Shown here: positions 6,399-12,531 of the stretch, piece by piece | How the letters are laid out: each line of letters starts with the position of its first letter | Position numbering within the stretch: position 1 is the first letter of the stretch | Assembly: GCA_051305935.1 (NCBI GenBank) | Contig: JBPPMG010000455.1 | Coordinates: 1-16,944 of the forward strand | Reading direction: 5' to 3' | Length of the DNA stretch: 16,944 bases | DNA from: JACPDH01 sp051305935 | Lineage (GTDB): Bacteria; Acidobacteriota; Thermoanaerobaculia; Gp7-AA8 | Program-made: the position numbers and the translations under genes | The notes under the pieces: generated by a model | Seen by the model: the letters and a program-made list of their open reading frames with translations, nothing else | Databases searched by the model: none | What the model was told of the DNA's origin: nothing

Positions 6399-8624
6399 AT
6401 GCACCCCAGAAAGACACTTCTAGCCGTCAGCCTCACGATGCTGTTCCTGATGTCGCGGGCGCACGCGCAGGCCTCGCCCGACCCGATTCACGTCACCCGC
6501 TCGACGGGCGTGATCCAGATTGACGGCGCGCTCGACGACGAAGCCTGGCAGCGTGCGACGCGGATCGACACCTGGTACGAGACGAATCCGGGCGACAACC
6601 TCGAGCCGAAGGTGAAGAACGTAGGATGGATGACCTACGACGAGCGTTTCTTCTACGTCGCGCTCGAGTTCTTCGACCCGAACATCCGCGCGATCCGCGC
6701 GCCTTACGCCGACCGTGACAACGTCGGCTCGGCAAACGACTACGGCGGGCTCATCCTGAGCACGAGCGGAGACGGGAAGACCGCGATCCTCTTCCTCGCC
6801 AACCCTCGCGGCATCCAGTACGACGCGATTACGAGCGACACCTCGGGCGAAGATTCGGCCCCCGACTTCTTCTGGGACTCCGCCGCGCGCATCCACGAGG
6901 ATCGCTGGACGCTCGAGATCCGCATCCCCTTCTCCTCACTGCGCTACCCGGAAAACGGCGAGCAGAAGTGGACCGCGATCCTCTACCGCAACTACCCGCG
7001 CGACCGGCGTTACCAGCACTTCAGCGCGAAACTCCCGCGCGACGTCTCCTGTTTCGTCTGCAGCTACACGCCGCTCACGGGCATCGAGAATCTCCCGGCG
7101 GCGGGCGGCCTGATCGCCGCTCCCTACGCCACGGCGCGCCAGGACTGGCGTCCCGAGAACGGGCTCGGCTCTCCGCTCGAGAGCCAGGGAAGCGACTTCG
7201 ACGGCGGGCTCGACGCGAAGTGGACGCCGAACGCCGACACCGCGATCGACGCGACGATCAACCCCGACTTCTCGCAGATCGAGTCCGACGTCGCCGTCAT
7301 CACGACCAACGAGCGCTTCGCCGTCTTCTTCCCCGAGAAGCGGCCGTTCTTCCTCGAAGGGAAGAACCTCTTCTCGCTGCCGCTCAACGCCGTCTACACG
7401 AGAACGATGTTCGACCCGCGCTGGGGGCTGCGCGGAACCGGCAAGGCGGGCGACGCCTCCTACACCGCGCTCGTCATCGACGACGAGGGCGGCGGCGGCG
7501 TCATCATCCCCGGGCCAAACAACTCCGGTCTCGCGTCAGCGGACTTCGCGTCGCTGAACCTCGTCGCGCGCGGGCGTTACGACGTGGGCCGGTCGTTCGG
7601 CAGCTTTCTGGTGACCAGCCGTGAGATCGACGGGGGCGGGCACAACCGCGTCTTCGGCCCCGACATGGAATGGCGGCCTAACCAGCAGGACTACGTCACC
7701 GCGCAGATCCTCTACAGCGACAGCGAGACGCCGAACCGTCCCGATCTCGCCGCCGAGTGGAACGGGCAGGCTCTCTCGGGCCACGGCGCGAAGGTGGAAT
7801 GGCAACGAGGAACCCGCACCTACGACTTCGACATCGTCTATCTCGACATCGCCGACGAGTTCCGCGCCGACCTCGGGTTCATCCCCCAGGTCGGTGTCCG
7901 CGAAGGCTATTTCAACGGCGGATGGACCTTCTACCCGACCGGCTTCTTCTCGCGCATCCGCACGTTCGTCTTCGCCGACTACACCAGCACCCGGGACGGC
8001 GAGCTGATCTACCAGGAGGTCAGGCCCGGCGTGGGGATGGACGGGCGCTGGAACTCCTTCATGAACTTCTCCCTCTCGACGAACAAGGTCGAGGCCGGAA
8101 AGGGACCGATCTCGCGCACGCGGCTCTTTTACACTCTGCAGGCGAACCCGGGAAGGATCTTCAACCGGCTCGAACTGACGGGCTGGGTCGGCGAGGAGAT
8201 CGACTTCGCCAATTCGCGCCAGGGAGACGGCGCAAGGATCGCGTTCAACGCGACCGTCCGTCCCACCGACCATCTCGAGCTCGTCCTCAACACGGAGTAT
8301 CGCTACCTCGACGTCGAGCAGGGCCAGCGACTCTTCGACGCGCAGGTGGAGCGGCTGAAAGCCACCTACACGTTCAACTCGCGTTCGTATCTGCGCCTGA
8401 TCGGCCAGCACGTACGCACCGACCGCGACCCGGCGCTCTACACCTCCCCCGTCGAGGAGTACTCCGGGACGATCGACCTATCCGCGCTCTTTGCCTACAA
8501 GTTGAACTGGCAGACCGTGCTCTTCATCGGATACGGCGACCAGAGCGCGCTGACCGAGCAGGAAGAGTTCGAGCCCGCGGCCCGCTCGGCGTTTCTCAAA
8601 GTCTCGTACGCGTTTCAGATGTGA
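6399..8624 (+). CDS. DUF5916 outer-membrane protein with N-terminal CBM9-like domain
   Basis: Predicted exported outer-membrane protein of 741 residues. A Sec signal peptide (MHPRKTLLAVSLTMLFLMSRAHAQA) is cut near residue 24-25. Residues about 30-220 form a carbohydrate-binding family 9-like beta-sandwich (IDGALDDEAWQ at 41-51; FFYVALEFFDP at 84-93). The rest is a DUF5916 domain, probably a beta-barrel, with the hallmark NPDFSQIESD (288-297) and FFPEKRPFFLEG (310-321). A CxxC pair (Cys218, Cys221) lies at the junction. The family often sits near TonB-type or proteolytic uptake genes, but its substrate is unknown; binding of glycans or other ligands is inference. The ATG has GGAGAGG about six bases upstream, and TACACT (6363-6368) may be its -10 box. 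Confidence 0.88.
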   Translation: MHPRKTLLAVSLTMLFLMSRAHAQASPDPIHVTRSTGVIQIDGALDDEAWQRATRIDTWYETNPGDNLEPKVKNVGWMTYDERFFYVALEFFDPNIRAIRAPYADRDNVGSANDYGGLILSTSGDGKTAILFLANPRGIQYDAITSDTSGEDSAPDFFWDSAARIHEDRWTLEIRIPFSSLRYPENGEQKWTAILYRNYPRDRRYQHFSAKLPRDVSCFVCSYTPLTGIENLPAAGGLIAAPYATARQDWRPENGLGSPLESQGSDFDGGLDAKWTPNADTAIDATINPDFSQIESDVAVITTNERFAVFFPEKRPFFLEGKNLFSLPLNAVYTRTMFDPRWGLRGTGKAGDASYTALVIDDEGGGGVIIPGPNNSGLASADFASLNLVARGRYDVGRSFGSFLVTSREIDGGGHNRVFGPDMEWRPNQQDYVTAQILYSDSETPNRPDLAAEWNGQALSGHGAKVEWQRGTRTYDFDIVYLDIADEFRADLGFIPQVGVREGYFNGGWTFYPTGFFSRIRTFVFADYTSTRDGELIYQEVRPGVGMDGRWNSFMNFSLSTNKVEAGKGPISRTRLFYTLQANPGRIFNRLELTGWVGEEIDFANSRQGDGARIAFNATVRPTDHLELVLNTEYRYLDVEQGQRLFDAQVERLKATYTFNSRSYLRLIGQHVRTDRDPALYTSPVEEYSGTIDLSALFAYKLNWQTVLFIGYGDQSALTEQEEFEPAARSAFLKVSYAFQM

Positions 8625-8628
8625 GCGT

Positions 8629-8652
8629 GTAGGCAAGGCGTCCCGCCTTGCC
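8629..8652 (+). repeat. GTAG-led hairpin repeat (copy 2)
   Basis: GTAG (8629-8632) leads into the perfect stem GGCAAGGCG/CGCCTTGCC (8632-8640 and 8644-8652) around the loop TCC, five bases after the DUF5916 stop. It is placed as a transcript-end structure but has no T-run. Confidence 0.65.
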
Positions 8653-8653
8653 C

Positions 8654-8665
8654 GCTTCGCGAAGC
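8654..8665. repeat. Perfect 12-bp palindrome GCTTCGCGAAGC
   Basis: A fully self-complementary 12-mer sits between two hairpin repeats upstream of the kinase gene. It may be part of the repeat cluster or an operator; nothing further supports either. Confidence 0.4.
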
Positions 8666-8686
8666 TCGTTCCCTCGGCGCGATCCC

Positions 8687-8720
8687 GCGAAGGCCGGAGG
8701 CCTTCGCTACAGGCCTTCGC
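8687..8720 (-). repeat. GTAG-led hairpin repeat (copy 3) plus extra half-site
   Basis: On the minus strand GTA is followed by GCGAAGGCC, loop TCC, and GGCCTTCGC (stem 8687-8695 with 8699-8707). A third copy of GGCCTTCGC lies at 8712-8720, overlapping where a -35 element of the kinase promoter would fall. Confidence 0.65.
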
Positions 8721-8739
8721 CACACGCGCGCCATCGACC

Positions 8740-8745
8740 TATACT
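8740..8745 (+). promoter_or_regulatory. -10 box TATACT of the kinase gene (leaderless)
   Basis: TATACT is followed by seven bases (CTCCCCC) and ATG at 8753, with no Shine-Dalgarno sequence. This supports the ATG at 8753 rather than the in-frame ATG at 8783 or starts further upstream inside the hairpin repeats. Confidence 0.55.
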
Positions 8746-8752
8746 CTCCCCC

Positions 8753-10978
8753 ATGCCACGGAACGACGACCCGACTCGCCGGATGAACCCGAACGAGACG
8801 CAGGAGATCATCGAATCCTCTCTCGACGCGAGCAAACCCGGCGATCCGCTCCTCGGAACCCGCGTCGGTGACCGTTACGAGCTACTTGCGCCTCTCGGCC
8901 GCGGCGGCTTCGGTCGCGTCTACCGCGCGCGCGACCTCAAACTCGACCGCGTCGTCGCGGTCAAGCTGATCGAGATGGGTGGCACCGTCGATCACGAGGC
9001 GCGCCTGCGCGTCCTGCGCGAGGCGCGCGCCAACGCGCGCCTCCAGCATCAGCACGTCGTGACGCTCCACGACGCCGGGGAAGACACGCGCGGGCTCTAC
9101 CTCGTGCTCGAGTACGTCGCCGGAACGTCGCTCGAGGAGGTGCTCGCGACCGGCCCGCTCCCGCCCACCCGCGCCGCCGAGATTCTTCGTGACTGCGCCG
9201 AGGCTCTCGCGGCCGCGCACGCGCAGGGCATCGTCCACCGTGACATCAAGCCCGCGAACATCCTGCTCACCGAGAGCGGCCGCGTAAAGATCGCCGACTT
9301 CGGCATCGCGAGGCTCGTCGGCGACTCGCACCCCACCGACCGCGGCATCATCATGGGCACGCCTAACTACATGGCGCCGGAACAGATCGACGGCCGCGGC
9401 GTCGGGCCCGCGACTGACGTCTTCGAGCTCGGCTGCGTCCTCTACGAGATGATCTCGGGGCGCCCGCCGTTCCGCGCAGGCACCCCCTCCGAAGTGATCG
9501 GGCGCATCCTGCGCGGGGTCCCCGATCCGCTTCCGCCCCTCGATGCCTCGCTCTCGCCGATGGTCGACCTCGTGACGCAGATGCTCCGGAAGAATGCCGC
9601 GGAGCGGCCTCTGCCCGCGCAGATCGTCGAGTTCGTCGACGCGTGGCAGCACAGCGCGGGCACCCGCAGGGCCTTGGGCGGACGCAGGCCGGTCAACGGA
9701 AAGCTCGTCGCCGCCGCGATCGCGCTCATCGCGCTGATCGCCGTTGCGGCAGGCGTCCAGACGCTCTCGAAGCGCGACCCGAGCGAGGCACCGCCGGTCA
9801 GGCCCAGCCCCGCAGTCGTCGAGCGCGCCGCGCCCGAGCGCCTGGCGCCGACCGGCACGGGGCGCACGAGCCTCACCTTCTCGAGCCGCGACGCCGTCTT
9901 CCGCTATCTCGAGTTCCTCGGGCGCGACCGGAAAGGCGTCACACGACTCGATGACCTGACCCTCGAGCTCGACGGCCCCGCGTCCCAGGTCGCCAACCGC
10001 GCCGAGGCAGGAAGGCTCATCGACGCGATGGAAGGTCACCGGTTCGCGCTCGGGCACAGCGGCTTCACGGACGGCGTGGCCTCCGATCGCAAGGTCAGCG
10101 TCAAGTTCGAACGGATCGGCGCGGCCGAGCTCGTCGATCTGTTCGCCTGGTCAGCCGGCTGGCCGGTCGCCCTGCGAGGCGACTTCATCGAGCTCGCGGA
10201 GCAGCAGGGAGCGCTGCGTGTCGCCGCCGAAGCGCAGCCGTGGGACCTCGTCGTCGCGAAAGTCCTCGACGCGGCCGGCGCCGAGGCGATTCGCTTCGAG
10301 TCGGCGTGGCTCGTCGTTCCTAAAGGGTCGCGCGTCCATGAACCGCTGCGCGTCGCAGCCGTCTACCAGGAGTCGATGAAACCGCAGGAGCTTGCCAGGC
10401 TCATGCGCAAGGCGGCGGGGAACAGGGCGGTGATCCTGACCGACACGGCGTCGTCTCCGCCAGGGCTCCTGGCCGTGGCGCCGTCGCGGGACATGCCGAC
10501 GATCCTTCGCGCGCTCAAAGGTTCGCGGCGAGAGGAGTGGCGGGTGATCGAGCCGGAGCTCTTCCGAGGCGATCCGATCTCCCTGCGCGTTCGAGGAGTC
10601 GACCTCGGCGAGGTGCTCGCGCTCGCGGGGAGCGCGCCGGTCGAGGGCATCGAAGGCCAGCTCACCGCAACCGTCACGGAGGTGCCGCGGGAAGAGCTTC
10701 TCGCGATCGCGCTCGCGGCGAATGGCCTAACCAGCGTGCAGCGAGGCGATCCGGTGCGGGTCGTGCCCCAGGGCTCCGGCGAGCCGGCCCGGATCAAGAT
10801 GAGGGTCGCGAGCCGGCCCGCTTCGTTCTACGCGCCTCTTGCGGCGCTCGCAGAAGACGGAGGAACGCTCGCGGCGGACGATGCGACGCGCACGGTCACG
10901 ATCGGCGGCGCCGCGGGCGACGTCGAGTCGCTCCGACGCGCCATCGCCGCGATCGAGTCGATGCTCGCGCCGCGCTGA
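8753..10978 (+). CDS. Transmembrane Ser/Thr protein kinase with periplasmic secretin-N-like domains
   Basis: PknB-type Hanks kinase of 741 residues. The cytoplasmic kinase domain (about 42-300) has all catalytic parts: GRGGFGRV (49-56), Lys71, Glu90, HRDIKPAN (162-169), DFG (182-184) and APE (208-210); it is an RD kinase and should be active. One membrane helix spans about 318-335, followed by a Pro-rich linker. The periplasmic half (about 370-741) is unusual. Residues 447-508 and 608-660 have the pattern of secretin/TonB STN (N0) domains, including QPWDLVVAKVLDAAG and VPREELLAIALAANGL. Each is followed by a NolW/N1-like segment (531-590, with ILTDTASSPPGLLAVAPSRD; 678-738, with ADDATRTVTIGGAAGDVESL). 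No secretin barrel is present. Residues 370-445 are unassigned. Sensing or docking to a periplasmic machine is inference. Confidence 0.93.
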   Translation: MPRNDDPTRRMNPNETQEIIESSLDASKPGDPLLGTRVGDRYELLAPLGRGGFGRVYRARDLKLDRVVAVKLIEMGGTVDHEARLRVLREARANARLQHQHVVTLHDAGEDTRGLYLVLEYVAGTSLEEVLATGPLPPTRAAEILRDCAEALAAAHAQGIVHRDIKPANILLTESGRVKIADFGIARLVGDSHPTDRGIIMGTPNYMAPEQIDGRGVGPATDVFELGCVLYEMISGRPPFRAGTPSEVIGRILRGVPDPLPPLDASLSPMVDLVTQMLRKNAAERPLPAQIVEFVDAWQHSAGTRRALGGRRPVNGKLVAAAIALIALIAVAAGVQTLSKRDPSEAPPVRPSPAVVERAAPERLAPTGTGRTSLTFSSRDAVFRYLEFLGRDRKGVTRLDDLTLELDGPASQVANRAEAGRLIDAMEGHRFALGHSGFTDGVASDRKVSVKFERIGAAELVDLFAWSAGWPVALRGDFIELAEQQGALRVAAEAQPWDLVVAKVLDAAGAEAIRFESAWLVVPKGSRVHEPLRVAAVYQESMKPQELARLMRKAAGNRAVILTDTASSPPGLLAVAPSRDMPTILRALKGSRREEWRVIEPELFRGDPISLRVRGVDLGEVLALAGSAPVEGIEGQLTATVTEVPREELLAIALAANGLTSVQRGDPVRVVPQGSGEPARIKMRVASRPASFYAPLAALAEDGGTLAADDATRTVTIGGAAGDVESLRRAIAAIESMLAPR

Positions 10979-11056
10979 CCGGCCTCGCGCTGCTCGCCTG
11001 CTCCGCGTCACACGGGAACGTCTGATCCCGCACACGCGAGTTGCCTTCCCGTTCGA

Positions 11057-11062
11057 TACGAT
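11057..11062 (+). promoter_or_regulatory. Possible -10 box for the porin gene
   Basis: TACGAT in the 157-base spacer after the kinase would give a leader of about 68 bases. No convincing -35 is visible, and readthrough from the kinase gene is equally possible. Confidence 0.25.
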
Positions 11063-11124
11063 CGGCACCGCACCGCAGGGCCGACCCCGCGCATTCACTC
11101 CCGCGCGCTCGATCTGCGGCGGCC

Positions 11125-11129
11125 AGGAG
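11125..11129 (+). promoter_or_regulatory. Shine-Dalgarno sequence of the porin gene
   Basis: AGGAG is six bases before the ATG at 11136, fixing the start directly before a signal peptide. The same frame is open about 300 bases further upstream, but that part overlaps the kinase gene. Confidence 0.8.
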
Positions 11130-11135
11130 ATCGAG

Positions 11136-12368
11136 ATGATTCGACGGCGCCTCGTCGCACTGACTCTCACCTTCGCAGTCGCCACGGGGGCGGCAGCCGC
11201 GCAGCAGGATTCCCCTTTCGTCGAAGAGCGACTCAGGAAGCTCGAAGAGGGCTTCGAGCAGCTCCGGCAACTCAACGAAATACTCCGCGTCGAAAACGAG
11301 CAGCTTCGCAAACAGCTCGAGCTCGCCGCCTCCACGAAGGAGCAGCATGCGGTGAAGCCGGCCGGCAAGGAGCCGAAGCTGCAGATCGGCGGGATGCTCC
11401 AGGTTCAGGGCGAAGCGGGCGACACGGTTGCCGGCCGCTTCCCGGACGACAACGATCGCATCTACGTGCGACGCGCGCGCGTGACGACCTCCGGGAGCTT
11501 CACCGAGCGGGTCGATTTCCGGCTCGAAGGCGAGTTCGCGGGCACCTCGGGGAACTCCAGCAGCATGCGGGCGCAGCTCACCGACGGCTACGTGACCTTC
11601 ACGCACTGGCCCACCGCGTCGATTCGCGTGGGGCAGTTCAAGACGCCCTTCGGCTTCGAGCAGCTCTATTCCGACACGCGTCTCGCCGTGCCCGAACGCT
11701 CTGTCCCGAACGATCTGCTGACCATAGGTCGCCAGCTCGGCCTCCAGATCGCGGGAGATCTTGCCGGCAAGCGCGTCAGCTACGCGGTCGGCGCATTCAA
11801 CGGCAACTCGGCGAACACGAGCTTCAACGACAACGACGAGTTTCTGGTGGCCGGGCGGATCTCTACCCTCGTCGCCGGCGACGCGACGGGACCGATGAAC
11901 CTGCACCTCGGCATCAACAGCTTCCAGTCGGATGACGGCTCGGTCTCACTCCCAGCGGGTCTTGGCTTCGACTCGACGCCGGGATCGCAGGCGCACGACA
12001 ACGTCTTTCGGGGGAACCGTACCGGCTTCGGAATCGACGCGCAGCTCGTTGCCGGCCGCTCGGAGCTCTGGGCGGAGTATCTCGCTACCGACTTCGAACC
12101 CTCGGACGGCATTCCGTTCGACGACTTCCGCGCGTCGGGCTGGTACGCCCAGGCGACATACTTCGCGATTCCCGACAAGCTCCAGTTCGTCGGGAAGTAC
12201 GAATCGACCGACCCGTCCGACGAAGCGACCGGCGACGACGGCGACGTCCTGTGGCTCGGCACGAACTACTTCCTCCGGTCACACGACATCAAGCTGCAAC
12301 TCTTCTACGCCACCGACGACGGAGACGGAGACGGCCGCATCGTGGCGAGGGTGCAGACGTTGTTCTGA
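11136..12368 (+). CDS. Porin, phosphate-selective OprO/OprP type
   Basis: Outer-membrane porin of 410 residues. A signal peptide (MIRRRLVALTLTFAVATGAAAAQQ) is followed by a heptad-patterned helix at about 27-66 (VEERLRKLEEGFEQLRQL), expected to be a periplasmic trimeric coiled coil. The barrel domain of the OprO/OprP family then runs from residue 80 to the end, with IGGMLQVQG (84-92), DRIYVRRARVTTSG (107-120) and VGQFKTPFGFEQL (165-177). The chain ends in Phe, the usual Omp assembly signal. Family members such as OprP pass phosphate or polyphosphate, but many homologues are not phosphate-specific, so the substrate is open. It follows the kinase gene on the same strand after 157 bases and has its own Shine-Dalgarno sequence. 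Confidence 0.9.
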   Translation: MIRRRLVALTLTFAVATGAAAAQQDSPFVEERLRKLEEGFEQLRQLNEILRVENEQLRKQLELAASTKEQHAVKPAGKEPKLQIGGMLQVQGEAGDTVAGRFPDDNDRIYVRRARVTTSGSFTERVDFRLEGEFAGTSGNSSSMRAQLTDGYVTFTHWPTASIRVGQFKTPFGFEQLYSDTRLAVPERSVPNDLLTIGRQLGLQIAGDLAGKRVSYAVGAFNGNSANTSFNDNDEFLVAGRISTLVAGDATGPMNLHLGINSFQSDDGSVSLPAGLGFDSTPGSQAHDNVFRGNRTGFGIDAQLVAGRSELWAEYLATDFEPSDGIPFDDFRASGWYAQATYFAIPDKLQFVGKYESTDPSDEATGDDGDVLWLGTNYFLRSHDIKLQLFYATDDGDGDGRIVARVQTLF

Positions 12369-12433
12369 TCGAGTGGGCGAGCGTGTTGCTCAACCCCGCA
12401 CCAATCACGTTACTGGCGTGGCACCCGGAGACA

Positions 12434-12526
12434 TGTCGCCCGGAGCGAAGCGAAGGGCCTCACAGGCTTCTACCATCCAGCCCTTCAGGCCTTCCCCCTC
12501 GCGCTACGACAAAAGCCTGAGAGGTC
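12434..12526. repeat. GAGCGAAGCGA-family repeat (copy B), one arm truncated
   Basis: The left arm (12434-12473) matches copy A closely, with GCCC, core GAGCGAAGCGA, GGGC, then CTCACAGGCTTCTACC. The right arm keeps only its inner part, AAAAGCCTGAGAGGTC (12511-12526), and stops where the hairpin core should begin, six bases before the beta-helix stop codon. It fills the spacer between two convergent genes and may act as their shared transcript end. Confidence 0.7.
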
Positions 12527-12531
12527 ACCGC

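Noticed and set aside
8648..8752. N-terminal extension of the kinase from an upstream in-frame ATG
   Set aside because: The extra codons fall in the hairpin repeats and upstream of the apparent promoter.
11013..11030. CGGGA/TCCCG 5-bp hairpin after the kinase gene as a terminator
   Set aside because: The stem is short, the loop is 8 bases and no T-run follows; it is not distinguishable from chance in GC-rich DNA.
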